Shown one piece after another: positions 17,501-24,827 of a stretch of 32,670 nt of DNA. The notes beneath the pieces are model-generated. The model had not been told where the DNA came from. It ran no database searches and was given only the letters and a program-made list of their open reading frames with translations. The DNA comes from Cytophagales bacterium (lineage in GTDB: Bacteria; Bacteroidota; Bacteroidia; Cytophagales; Cyclobacteriaceae), in assembly GCA_016124425.1 (NCBI GenBank), contig WGNT01000187.1, positions 1-32,670 of the forward strand. Direction: 5' to 3'. A program made the position numbers and the translations under genes. The first letter of the stretch is position 1; each line of letters opens with the position of its first letter.

Positions 17501-19473
17501 TGAAAAATGCGACGTACTTTGAAAACCGGTATTTAACCAAATCCGGAAAAACAATCTGGCTTGCCTGGTCCACTACGCCATCGGCGGAAGAAGAGCTCAT
17601 ATTTAGCGTAGCAAGGGATATAACCGTTCAGAAGTCACTTCAGAACCTACTGGACAGTGCTACGTCCTTAGCAAAGATCGGTGGATGGGAGATGGTAGTA
17701 GGCGATTCCATACAGACTTGGTCATCGATTAGCTACGAAATCCACGAGGTAGGTAGCGATTTTCAGCCTTCTTTAGATAATATAATCGAATTTTATTTGG
17801 AAGAAGATCGTGATCAGGTTTATTTTTACTTAAAAAACTGCCTAGGTCTCGGTATTCCTTTTGATTTTGAATTTCCTATTTACACAGGCAGGGGAAACAT
17901 AAAGTGGATACGCACCATCGGAAATGCCGAACTAAGAGAAGGTAAACCTATCCGGATTTATGGTAGCTTTCAGGATATCAACGATAGCAAGCAATCAGAA
18001 AAAGAACTCCTTCTTGCCTATGAAGAGAAAAATACAATCCTTGAAAGTATCGGAGATGCATTTTTCAATGTGGACAATGAATGGACGGTAACCTACTGGA
18101 ACAGCAAAGCGGAAGAATTTTTGGGTATTACAAAACAGGAAATACGCAATCAGAACCTCTGGCATATTGTCAATGATGTACACGGCATTTCCATTTTTGA
18201 TAACATCTTCGAAGTAGGGCAGATTGGTAGCACGCTGAATTACGAGCAGTTCTTCGAACCCCTCAAGGTCTGGTACTCTATAAGCGCCTATCCGAACGAC
18301 CACGGAATATCGGTCTATTTCAAGAATATCACCGAGCGAAAACTTTATGTAGAACAAATTCGCGAATCCAATGAGCGGTTTGAAATAGTGACGCAGGCGA
18401 CCAATGATGCGATTTGGGATTACAATGTAATTACAGGAGAGATTTACCATGGGGAGGGGTTTCGAACACTCTTCGGATACAAATCCGGTGTGGGATCCGA
18501 AGGTCAGGAAGTATGGGAAGAAAAAATACATCCTGATGACAGGCAACGGCTTAAGCGCTATTTTGACAGCCTCTTTGAAAACCCTAAAATTCAGGACCTA
18601 TATAGCGAATACAGATACAAAAGAGCTGATGGTAGTTATGCATACGTGATAGACAGGGGTATAATACGTAGAGATGAATCCGGCAGAATTACGCGGATGA
18701 TAGGTGCTACACAAGATGTGACAGAACGGAATCATTATGAAGAATCCCTGAAAGAACTAAACAAAAAGCTAGAAACCCATGCCAAAGAGCTCGCACTTTC
18801 AAATGCTGAACTGGAACAGTTTGCCTACGTTGCGTCGCACGATCTGCAGGAACCGCTTAGAATGGTAACAAGTTTTTTGACACAACTCGAGAAAAAATAT
18901 AAGTCTCAATTGGATGAAAAGGCGCACCAGTATATTGAGTTCGCAGTCGATGGTGCTCGGAGAATGAGGCAAATCATATTGGACTTGCTGGACTTTTCGA
19001 GGGTTGGAAAACAGGATGACGGCATTGAGGAGACTTCACTTACAGACGTGGTAAACGAGGTGTTGCAATTGCAGGGAAAACTCATTCAGGAATCCGATGC
19101 CCAGTTTCAAATTGGGGAATTGCCAACGATCAGCACTTTCAGATCGCCGATGGTTCAGGTATTCCAAAACCTTATCGGAAATGCCCTAAAGTACCGCAAA
19201 AAAGACCTTCCCCCAACGATCCGCATAAGTGCTAGAGAGTCGGATACCGAATGGATTTTCTCGATTGAAGACAATGGGATAGGCATCGAAAAGGAATATT
19301 TTGAACGGATATTTATTATTTTTCAACGCCTTCACAATAAAAACGAATACACAGGGACCGGTATGGGACTGGCTATTGTGAAAAAAATCCTGGAAAATCT
19401 TGGGGGCAATATTTGGGTTGTTTCTGAACCTGGGGTGGGTAGTACTTTTCATTTTACCATTCCCAAAAAATAA
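11578..19473 (+). CDS. Giant CheB-CheR-multi-PAS-GAF hybrid sensor histidine kinase
   Basis: A 2631-aa protein with no membrane span. Order: CheB methylesterase (about 25-210; triad Ser33 in GASAGG, His60 in AQHLSP, Asp152 in SGTGTDGS); CheR methyltransferase (about 227-485; SAM motif WVPGCSTGEEAYS at 324-336, SCRNLLIYF at 428-436); a divergent PAS-like segment (515-638); a NEELQST heptad coiled coil (about 651-741); eight PAS domains (744-1736); a GAF domain (1741-1905); four more PAS domains (1913-2385); a DHp with His2421 in ASHDLQEPLRMV; and HATPase_c (2518-2631) with NLIGNALKY, EDNGIGI and GTGMGLAI. All catalytic residues look intact. There is no receiver domain. Start chosen at the ATG just before MDTIELP; an upstream in-frame ATG at 11527 adds only 17 non-family residues. 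It probably integrates many cytoplasmic signals and phosphorylates a separate receiver; targets of the CheB/CheR parts are unknown, since no chemoreceptor is nearby. Confidence 0.93.
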   Translation: MDTIELPIVDPGHQQTDSPAPVDPLHIIAVGASAGGLEALQQFLFHFKHIAHTSIIVAQHLSPIHKSMLVHLLSKETSLTVSEAKAGQILVPHHVYITPPDKEISIVGDRIQLQKPASPTGPKPSVDVLFNSLAGRKTGKTIAIILSGTGTDGSIGLVALKENSAYIIAQDPKSAKYDGMPMAAINTGLVDAILCPEKMGEAVTAYLTNWEYNVETSTQVEKEPSAYSHILTLIRTKTGVDFSSYKTNTIERRLEKRMSSLNISRLEDYLLFLQSNPSELDTQYKTLLIGVTSFFRNEEAFAMLTSQLSAIISSKEMHEPIRIWVPGCSTGEEAYSVAIILHQLLNKANKRNTVQIFATDIDETAIQQGRRGIYKKEALKNLKHELIEEYFIDLEGCYELVKPIRSMILFSKHDLTRNPPFLKLDLISCRNLLIYFNSELQKQVIALFHYALLPGSYLFLGKSETIGPFAELFEAIDSNSKIYRRKWNGGNLAPKVLPFKSQANLIPKGTPPTKKHELTISDLVKETLFNTFEHPYVVVNKAHTILEVNGDVRLFLGLSSGSIQLNLIKMTNPEIQLEVRAILNKAIKDRCSFKSKLKKFELFGSTHYVRVTAKPLIYASTNEELFVVIFEKLDIDEFFPHEQMGDKDVLITQRTAELEDELLATKEHLQTYIEQIETSNEELQSLNEELQSTNEELQSSNEELETTNEELQSTTEEIQITYAELKAAHDELEKKEFLLRKVQANSQALLNNDLQGFILVDNTYHILDFNEKATNILSTFRSRRFQVGDSLIDFLPEGKIDEFIRDFGQALKGQPYFGEKEFITLQGETKWVAVTYSPVIFGESQVTGISIGLLDITDLKTAQSDLTQTERLISSVFNIVSTGICIIDDRGIFVDMNRSFCEIHGYLREELIGSPFSSFIPSSSKSQLEKILKRVLAGGNHRPFEAKMCHKSGRLLSVALFADQLDLSNGKKYMVISIQDITKQNNTQKLLEDTQEIANIGAWEFDVANELLSITPTIKKIYGINTDDPLDISNGLNYYKPGKNRNQIYRAFEKCVQDGIPFDLELEIIAEGGIEKWVRLIGNADKVDEQITRIYGCLQDITSLKEMEHQMAAVLDNLPGAVFQYKLDPEGSNSIMLLNDGARILWGLEPEAVMNDSKLVWDMMHPDDLLPVSESIEHSATHLSRWVAEWRIIRPSGEINWHQGAGNPKRTADGGTIWDTIVLDITNVKQAEQTLERTNAELNKILESSLDVICSADASGNFISVSAASKTVFGYEPEELIGKNYRSFVSPETKDKSVKIASEIVGGITVNHFENEFIKKDGTRVPLLWSARWDEDEQRMFSIARDATEIKEAQKQIIQNEKLLNEAQRIAKMGSWNLDCATSKLTWTESLFSVFGIDRETFKENHASVLELVDLKDKVPLQRTLENARSSGIPYTIEYRITTPAGKKRVIEEFGYSEKDGSGKLIRLYGTAQDITERRHAERKIIESNQRFIYATQATSDVIWDWDVNSGKVVWGENYPLVFGLLPENANSDLENVHARIHPDEKEALFSHAVKTIKSDTNTWWFEHRYLKSDGSYAYVSNKAFLVRKEDGKAIRVIGAMQDITQKKREEQTLKLMEKVIKNTSDAILITTVGSKGGAAPEIIFINEAFTKVTGYTASEVLGKSPRILQGPKTSAEDVEKLNSAIKELRQYEITLLNYKKNGQEFWNNISVTPVTDAAGEVSQWISIQRDVTKLKHEAYQKQLLDSISDMFSEDNELIPTLENVLAHLAEFGNFDLAEAWLVDTDQKAIKLRGKTIRSDVAEQFYSESGHLTSFKRDEGVPGKVWKTKKIEVWDKNDPKIDFIRMAGAIKSGLNSVFGLPLLHNDVILGVLIFGSNGTTEQLLSLKGLFQQLETFLGGEIRRKQLEEQLKKLFNTAPDIICISGLDGYFKKINPAACTLLEYSEEELLSTPFMTFIHPEDREKTANRFIQLPELKNATYFENRYLTKSGKTIWLAWSTTPSAEEELIFSVARDITVQKSLQNLLDSATSLAKIGGWEMVVGDSIQTWSSISYEIHEVGSDFQPSLDNIIEFYLEEDRDQVYFYLKNCLGLGIPFDFEFPIYTGRGNIKWIRTIGNAELREGKPIRIYGSFQDINDSKQSEKELLLAYEEKNTILESIGDAFFNVDNEWTVTYWNSKAEEFLGITKQEIRNQNLWHIVNDVHGISIFDNIFEVGQIGSTLNYEQFFEPLKVWYSISAYPNDHGISVYFKNITERKLYVEQIRESNERFEIVTQATNDAIWDYNVITGEIYHGEGFRTLFGYKSGVGSEGQEVWEEKIHPDDRQRLKRYFDSLFENPKIQDLYSEYRYKRADGSYAYVIDRGIIRRDESGRITRMIGATQDVTERNHYEESLKELNKKLETHAKELALSNAELEQFAYVASHDLQEPLRMVTSFLTQLEKKYKSQLDEKAHQYIEFAVDGARRMRQIILDLLDFSRVGKQDDGIEETSLTDVVNEVLQLQGKLIQESDAQFQIGELPTISTFRSPMVQVFQNLIGNALKYRKKDLPPTIRISARESDTEWIFSIEDNGIGIEKEYFERIFIIFQRLHNKNEYTGTGMGLAIVKKILENLGGNIWVVSEPGVGSTFHFTIPKK

Positions 19474-20357
19474 CGAAAACATAGATTCCATTTTTGTCTG
19501 GACTCAACGGGTAACCTGCTCCGTTGGACATTGCTCGGGAAAGTGATACGCTACCTTCGATATTAATTTGTTCAGCCAACTCAGGCGTCCATTTCTGACC
19601 TTAATATACCTATTTCCAATACTCGGAAAAAGTCCTTTCCTTTTGATACAATGCAGCATCAAGGTAGCCGCATTTACAACAGCCGTACTGCACTACGTGT
19701 TTCAAGCTAAAAGGCTTACCTTGAATACGATATACCTGCTACTGTCAAAAAAATCGAATATGGTAGCCTAGCTTACATTTGTTTGCCTATAAGACAAATA
19801 AAACTACTAGAAGTGTTTTTTTATCACATGATATTGTAAATTTGCAACTAGCTAACAATTCTAAGGAGCAAATTAAATTTTACATTAAGATTATTTAGAA
19901 TTTAAGCTACCGGCAAATAGGATTTTGAAGCATGTGGAGAAGTTAAACGGCCGGTGTATGCGTCATACTCTGGCTTATACTTACCTATTTGAATTAAACA
20001 AAGTAGAACCCAACCCGTTATGATAATGATCGATAGATTAGTTTGATCGATTTGTTGACAGATATAAGATTTTTCAGTTTATTGAGCGAAATGTCAGGAA
20101 AATCTTGTAAAATGACATAGTCGAACGTTTTTAACAAAAACAAAGAGTAGGTAAATAAATGAAATTATGGCTCAGGTAGCATTTTTTATTTTAGTTCGCC
20201 TCCCGACATTAGTTATATAATCGGATGAAATCAAGCCTGCCTACCGGTCAGGCAGGCAAGAAGAAAACCTCATAAGGAGGAACGATTAGTTAACATGCGC
20301 GTTTCCATAACTTGTCCCGACTAATCGGGATGGCCGCTAAAAAGCAATTTTAAACCT
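19474..20357. other. 884-bp region between the giant kinase and the response regulator
   Basis: No intact gene is supported. It contains a short minus-strand ORF at 19504-19659 (51 codons, begins MLHCIKRKGLFPS), which overlaps another protein-like minus frame containing WTPELAEQINIEGSVSLS; neither is recognised. A perfect dyad CAACGG/CCGTTG lies at 19505-19526. Further on are a -7 box at 19837, nested inverted repeats at 19909-19991, a pair of ATCGAT palindromes near 20030-20050, and copy B of the two-palindrome repeat before the regulator ATG. Confidence 0.5.
19837..19844 (+). promoter_or_regulatory. Candidate -7 box in the kinase-regulator intergenic region
   Basis: TAAATTTG, followed by C, is an exact Bacteroidota -7 box (TAnnTTTG). 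It lies about 510 bp before the response regulator ATG, so a transcript from it would have a long leader or be a separate small RNA. No good -33 TTG is visible at the expected spacing. Confidence 0.3.
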
Positions 20358-20366
20358 ATGAAAAGA
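20226..20366 (+). repeat. Two-palindrome intergenic repeat, copy B
   Basis: First dyad GCCTGCCT (20235-20242) with AGGCAGGC (20250-20257); second dyad TCCCGA (20315-20320) with TCGGGA (20325-20330); then a tail ending in ATGAAAAG, which here is the start of the response regulator gene. The distance from the second dyad to ATG is 27 nt, against 28 nt in copy A at 1705-1803. The spacer between the dyads is longer here and contains a purine-rich TAAGGAGGA. Confidence 0.7.
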
Positions 20367-20789
20367 ACACATCTTTTATTAGTAGAGGACAACGATGGTG
20401 ATATTTTACTGACCAAAGAAGTGTTGGAAGAGCGAAATATCGTTAGTGAATTGAGTGTGGTAAAGGATGGAAAAGATGCACTTTTATTTTTGCTTAAACA
20501 GGATCAATATGTTCACGCCAAGTCTCCCGACATCATATTGCTTGATATTAATCTTCCAAAAAAGAGCGGCCTTGAGGTGCTCGCGTTTATAAAGAATCAT
20601 GAAGAATTACGGCAAATTCCTGTCATCATGCTTACTACCTCTTCGTCGGAGTTAGACCTCAGAAAATCATATAGTAATCATGCGAATTGCTTTATTACCA
20701 AGCCCGTCGATGTCGGAGACTTCGCAAAAGCCATTGCGGCTATTGAAGATTTTTGGTTCAACATTGTTTTATTGCCACCAAAGGTCTGA
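20358..20789 (+). CDS. Single-domain response regulator (REC only)
   Basis: A 143-aa stand-alone receiver of the Rcp1/CheY-like type. Acidic residues are in LLLVEDNDGD, the phospho-acceptor is Asp63 in ILLDINLPKKSG, the conserved Thr/Ser is in VIMLTTSSSE and Lys115 is in FITKPVD. There is no output domain, so it probably relays phosphate or acts by protein contact. Its stop is only 5 nt before the next start, so it is co-transcribed with the REC-PAS-DHp gene. Being the nearest receiver to the giant receiver-less kinase, it is the best candidate for its partner, but this rests on proximity only. Copy B of the two-palindrome repeat forms its 5' leader. Confidence 0.93.
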   Translation: MKRTHLLLVEDNDGDILLTKEVLEERNIVSELSVVKDGKDALLFLLKQDQYVHAKSPDIILLDINLPKKSGLEVLAFIKNHEELRQIPVIMLTTSSSELDLRKSYSNHANCFITKPVDVGDFAKAIAAIEDFWFNIVLLPPKV

Positions 20790-20794
20790 TTTCA

Positions 20795-21835
20795 ATGAGA
20801 AAAGAAAGAGATTTCTACAAGATTCTTGTGATTGAGGATAACATGGGAGACTTTATCCTTGTGAGAGATTTTCTGGAAGAGATGATTTTGGCTCCTGAAA
20901 TCATTCACACGTCCAGTTTCAAAGAGGCCTATCATACCCTAAGTGAATCAAATGAGCTTTTTCAAGCAATATTTTTGGACCTCACCCTTCCTGACAAAAA
21001 CGGGGAGGAATTAATCAAAGAAGTAATCCTAGCATCAAAAGAGGTTCCGGTGATTGTGTTGACCGGTTACACCGATACGTCATTTGCCATCAAGTCTCTA
21101 TCCCTAGGTGCATCCGATTATCTTTTGAAAGACGAGCTATCTGCAACTACGCTTTTCAAAAGCCTCACCTATAATATAGAACGAAATAAAAACCTACGAA
21201 CGCTTAAAGAGTCGGAATTGAGGTATTCAGACTTATTCCAACTCAGTCCTCAGCCGATGTGGGTTTACGATGTGGACACCCTCCAGTTTTTGGACGTAAA
21301 TCGGGCCGCTATCAACCATTATGGATATTCGAAAATGGAATTTTTATCGATGACTGTCATGGCTATTCAGGCAACCGATAATCAGTGGCAAGAGGACGGC
21401 CAATCGAAAACATCACCATCAGGTTCCCTGTTTTTACAGGGACTTTCCCATCAAAAAACAAAGACAGGAGAGATCATCAATGTGGATATACGTAGCAATA
21501 CGATCTATTTCAACGGCAAAAATGCCAAAGTAGTACTTGCAATTGATGTGACGGAGAAACTCAGACATAACAAAATCATCGAAAACCAAAACAGGCGTTT
21601 GAGAGAAATTGCATGGACGCAATCCCATGTCGTGAGAGCTCCCTTATCCAGGATGCTTGGACTGATAGATTTAATAAAAACCGGGATCATTACGCAAGAG
21701 GAAATTGGCGAGTTTTTGACCCATCTGCAAAGTTCCGCATTGGAAATAGATGGGATTATCCGTGATATTGTCCGAAAAACAGAGCAACTGGCAATCGATG
21801 AAAAAAGAGAATCCTCTGAAAATAATCCTTCTTGA
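20795..21835 (+). CDS. REC-PAS protein ending in a DHp-like helix pair, without ATPase domain
   Basis: A 346-aa protein. Residues 8-125 form a receiver (ILVIEDNMGD, Asp62 in FLDLTLPDKNG, VIVLTGYTD, ASDYLLKDEL). Residues about 143-265 form a PAS domain (SDLFQLSPQPMWVYDVD to VVLAIDVTE). Residues 270-330 form a histidine-kinase dimerisation-like hairpin with the H-box AWTQSHVVRAPLSRM (His278). The protein ends there; no HATPase_c domain follows, and the stop is not near a visible frameshift. It could accept phosphate on His278 from another kinase, or be a non-catalytic partner. An earlier in-frame TTG at 20753 would overlap the REC gene; the ATG at 20795 begins MRKERDFYKILVIED and is preferred. 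Confidence 0.9.
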   Translation: MRKERDFYKILVIEDNMGDFILVRDFLEEMILAPEIIHTSSFKEAYHTLSESNELFQAIFLDLTLPDKNGEELIKEVILASKEVPVIVLTGYTDTSFAIKSLSLGASDYLLKDELSATTLFKSLTYNIERNKNLRTLKESELRYSDLFQLSPQPMWVYDVDTLQFLDVNRAAINHYGYSKMEFLSMTVMAIQATDNQWQEDGQSKTSPSGSLFLQGLSHQKTKTGEIINVDIRSNTIYFNGKNAKVVLAIDVTEKLRHNKIIENQNRRLREIAWTQSHVVRAPLSRMLGLIDLIKTGIITQEEIGEFLTHLQSSALEIDGIIRDIVRKTEQLAIDEKRESSENNPS

Positions 21836-21904
21836 TGTCTCCTTGCCTATTACGTACGATCAACCAATCCTCTGCTACACTTTATCAGTAGCTTATACAA
21901 TCAC

Positions 21905-22342
21905 ATGCAAAACTATAACAATCACACCAGGTATTTTCCGTTTCATCATTTTGTAGTTGCGCCACTATCGTTGGGCCTTTTATCCTGGTCTATTTGGAAT
22001 CTGGCTGAGGCCTATGCCCGAGATGCGGATACCGGTCTTTATCTCTTTTTTCTACTGGCTGCCTTTCTCCTGTTTTTGATCCCTATTTTGGCGCGCGTTT
22101 ACGCATTAAAAAATCAAAACCGGATAATACGCCTAGAAATGAGGTTCCGCTATTTCGAACTAACGGGAACCTCATTTTTGGACTTGGAGACAAAACTAAC
22201 ATTGGGGCAGCTTATAGCCCTCCGTTTTGCCGGAAACGGCGAACTTGTAGCGTTAATAGAAGACGCCATAGTACAAAAGCTTACGCCTAAAGCGATCAAA
22301 CAGCGTATCCAGAACTGGCAAGGAGACTATTGCCGTGTTTAA
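21905..22342 (+). CDS. DUF6526 family membrane protein
   Basis: A 145-aa protein with two predicted transmembrane helices (about residues 13-33 and 43-65: FHHFVVAPLSLGLLSWSIW and TGLYLFFLLAAFLLFLIPIL). They are followed by a cytoplasmic helical part with NRIIRLEMRFRYFELTG, LTLGQLIALRFAGNGEL and LTPKAIKQRIQNWQGDYCRV. This pattern is that of DUF6526, a small Bacteroidota-enriched family of unknown function. It lies 69 bp after the REC-PAS-DHp gene on the same strand, so it may belong to the same transcript, and it converges on otsAB with a 29-bp gap. Confidence 0.83.
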   Translation: MQNYNNHTRYFPFHHFVVAPLSLGLLSWSIWNLAEAYARDADTGLYLFFLLAAFLLFLIPILARVYALKNQNRIIRLEMRFRYFELTGTSFLDLETKLTLGQLIALRFAGNGELVALIEDAIVQKLTPKAIKQRIQNWQGDYCRV

Positions 22343-22371
22343 TACCTCCCTGCACATCGCTTAGGCGGAAC

Positions 22372-24543
22372 TTAATGTACAAAAGATGTAAGTAGTTGCC
22401 TTACTTCCGTCGGATTCTTGATATTGTAATCCGCCTGGGTGTATGCATATCCTACTCTGATGGTGTATGCATCTTTCGGCATGGCTTTGAACGTATCCTC
22501 ATCTGTCCAGTCGTCTCCTAAAGCTAGGACAAAGTCATGGGATTCCCCCTTTAGTAAGCCGATTGCGGCCCTGCCTTTGTTGATATCCGGCCGTTTTATT
22601 TCCAGTACCATATTCCCCTCCAGTACCTGTAAATTATGACCGCTGGCCATATACTTGAGATGGCTGAACAATTCTCTCATCCTTAGATCCCCCAACCCGC
22701 TTTCCACCTTTCGGTAATGCCATACTAGGGAATGATGTTTTTCTTCAATAAAAGCACCTGGAGTCCTTAGTACATAGTAATCCATTACCTGTCGGATATC
22801 AGGCTTCCAGGAGTCGTCTACCTCAGCATATAATTCAAAGCTCTCCGCTTCGCTCCGCTTTACCCATACCCCGTGCTCGGCTATCATATCCACACGCTGA
22901 TTGGCAAACCATTTTCCCAGCGTTTCTTTATCTCTTCCGCTGATAATAACGACGTGACATTTACCGGCCAATTTGTCGATAATATCTAATAATTCCTTAT
23001 CCGGAAACGCATTTTCAGGCCTATTTTTGAAACCGACTAATGTGCCGTCATAATCCAGGAAAAGCACAGGATCAGTAGCAGCTTTGAATTTCTTTTCAAG
23101 CTCTTTCATCAGTGCCTTATCGATGGCTTTGGATTGAAATTCCTGCTGCTTTTCCTTTACGTTTTGAAGGCGGTCCATGAATACCTTCACCCATTGAAAA
23201 ATATCGTACTTCTTGAGACTCTCCTGCATGGTCGTGATCCGGTTTACCTGCTCGTCCTCAGGCATATTGAGCGCTGTAAGAATAGATTTTTTGACGGCTA
23301 GCATATCATTGGGATTAACAATAACCGCATCCACCAATTCCTTACTCGCACCAGCCATCTCTGACAATATCAAAACCCCTTTCTTATCTGTCTTAGATGC
23401 GACAAACTCCTTACAGACAAGGTTCATTCCGTCGCGAAGTGGCGTAACCAAGGCGATGTCAGACATCGAATAAAATGCGCTTAGTTCGTTAAATGGGAAA
23501 CTTCTGTAAAAATAGTGGACAGGTACCCAGTTTAACGTTCTGTATTTACTGTTTATCCCGCCTACCAACGTATCTATTTCTTCTTTCAATTCCATGTAGG
23601 ACTTCACCTTGTCCCTAGACGGAACTACAACCATGATCATCGAAACGGTCTCATGAATCTCCGGATGGGCTTCAAGCAGTTCATCAAAAACTTTAATTCG
23701 CTGCGGGATTCCTTTCGAGTAGTCAAGTCGATCGATGGTCAGGAGAAGCCGCTGCTCCCCCAACAGTGACTTGAATTTTTTTACGTTGGCGAGTGTCTTC
23801 TTACTCACCGCAGCCTTTGCGAACTTATCATAGTCAATTCCCATCGGGAAGGAATCTACATTTATCAGGCGGTTATCTGCCTGAATGTATCCGCTTTCAT
23901 TGGAAAGACCCAAAATACGCCCAACGGCACTCAAAAAGTGCCGCATATCATCATAGGTATGGAATCCAATCAAATCCGCACCCACCATTCCTTCCAACAT
24001 TTCCTTTCTCCAAGGCAGCATTCTAATGATTTCGTATGAAGGAAACGGTATATGTTGAAAAAATGCTATTGTTGCGCTAGGGAGGGTTTCCCGTAACATC
24101 ATGGGTAGTAATAGTAACTGATAGTCGTGGACCCAAATGGTATCGTCGGGATTGGCACTTTCAAGGATGGCATCGCAAAATTTACGGTTTACGGCAACGT
24201 ATGCCTGCCAATAGGTTTCCTCGTAGTTGATATACTGTGTGAAATAATGAAACGCAGGCCATATCGTCTCGTTACTAAACCCCTCATAGTACAACTCGAT
24301 GTCCTTTTTCGTAAGAAACACAGGCGCCATTTTCAGTTTTTTAAGCTCCTCCGATACCTCCTGCCTCTGATTGGGGTCCTCCACGTCATTTCCCGGCCAG
24401 CCTATCCATATGTTATCCCCCTCTTTGTAAATAGAGCCTAGGCCGGTAGCGAGGCCACCCGCACTAGGTTTAAACTCAAATTTGCCAAATTTATGTTGCA
24501 GGCTTACTGGAAGGCGATTGGAGACAATAATTGTTTTACTCAT
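22372..24543 (-). CDS. otsAB: Bifunctional trehalose-6-phosphate synthase/phosphatase (OtsA-OtsB fusion)
   Basis: A 723-aa fusion. The N-terminal GT20 domain (about 1-475) makes trehalose-6-phosphate from UDP-glucose and glucose-6-phosphate. It shows SNRLPVSL at the start, GWPGND, WVHDYQLLLLP, GFHTYDDMRHF, DRLDYSKGIPQRI and LRDGMNLVCKEFVA. The C-terminal HAD domain (about 490-723) dephosphorylates it: LFLDYDGTLVGF (Asp497 nucleophile, Asp499), VVIISGRDKETL, AEHGVW and LALGDDWTDEDTF. All key residues are present, so both steps should work in one cytoplasmic protein, supplying trehalose for osmotic or desiccation stress. An in-frame upstream ATG at 24615 adds 24 residues, but the family motif starts right after the ATG at 24543, which is chosen. 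Confidence 0.96.
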   Translation of the reverse strand: MSKTIIVSNRLPVSLQHKFGKFEFKPSAGGLATGLGSIYKEGDNIWIGWPGNDVEDPNQRQEVSEELKKLKMAPVFLTKKDIELYYEGFSNETIWPAFHYFTQYINYEETYWQAYVAVNRKFCDAILESANPDDTIWVHDYQLLLLPMMLRETLPSATIAFFQHIPFPSYEIIRMLPWRKEMLEGMVGADLIGFHTYDDMRHFLSAVGRILGLSNESGYIQADNRLINVDSFPMGIDYDKFAKAAVSKKTLANVKKFKSLLGEQRLLLTIDRLDYSKGIPQRIKVFDELLEAHPEIHETVSMIMVVVPSRDKVKSYMELKEEIDTLVGGINSKYRTLNWVPVHYFYRSFPFNELSAFYSMSDIALVTPLRDGMNLVCKEFVASKTDKKGVLILSEMAGASKELVDAVIVNPNDMLAVKKSILTALNMPEDEQVNRITTMQESLKKYDIFQWVKVFMDRLQNVKEKQQEFQSKAIDKALMKELEKKFKAATDPVLFLDYDGTLVGFKNRPENAFPDKELLDIIDKLAGKCHVVIISGRDKETLGKWFANQRVDMIAEHGVWVKRSEAESFELYAEVDDSWKPDIRQVMDYYVLRTPGAFIEEKHHSLVWHYRKVESGLGDLRMRELFSHLKYMASGHNLQVLEGNMVLEIKRPDINKGRAAIGLLKGESHDFVLALGDDWTDEDTFKAMPKDAYTIRVGYAYTQADYNIKNPTEVRQLLTSFVH

Positions 24544-24765
24544 ATTTTTTGATCGGTTAATAAGATTAAAGAATGCGCTTATCAGAATAGAATTAACGCG
24601 CAAAAGATCGGCCATTCTAAGGAATTTACCAATTTAACGAAAAATGAGACAATAAAAAACCAATTGGATAATAATTAGGCTTTTACTCCTTACCAATTAG
24701 TATTATGCCGCCACCATATCTCGGCGGAAAAAAATATCATTAATAATTTGACATTCAATAGGATT

Positions 24766-24800
24766 AAAAAAAAACCTTCTCCCACAACGTAAGAGAAGGT
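24766..24800 (-). terminator. Intrinsic terminator of the DUF2911 gene
   Basis: Read on the minus strand, ACCTTCTC (24800-24793) pairs with GAGAAGGT (24781-24774) around an 11-nt loop and is followed by a run of T (plus-strand A-tract 24766-24774). It lies 28 bp past the DUF2911 stop. Confidence 0.85.
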
Positions 24801-24827
24801 GAACTATCATTCAGTAAACGGAAAAAT

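Noticed and set aside
24707-24727. CCGCC/GGCGG hairpin followed by A-run between otsAB and the DUF2911 gene
   Set aside because: Five-bp stem with the T-run on the wrong side for the minus-strand genes; the stronger hairpin at 24774-24800 is the terminator.
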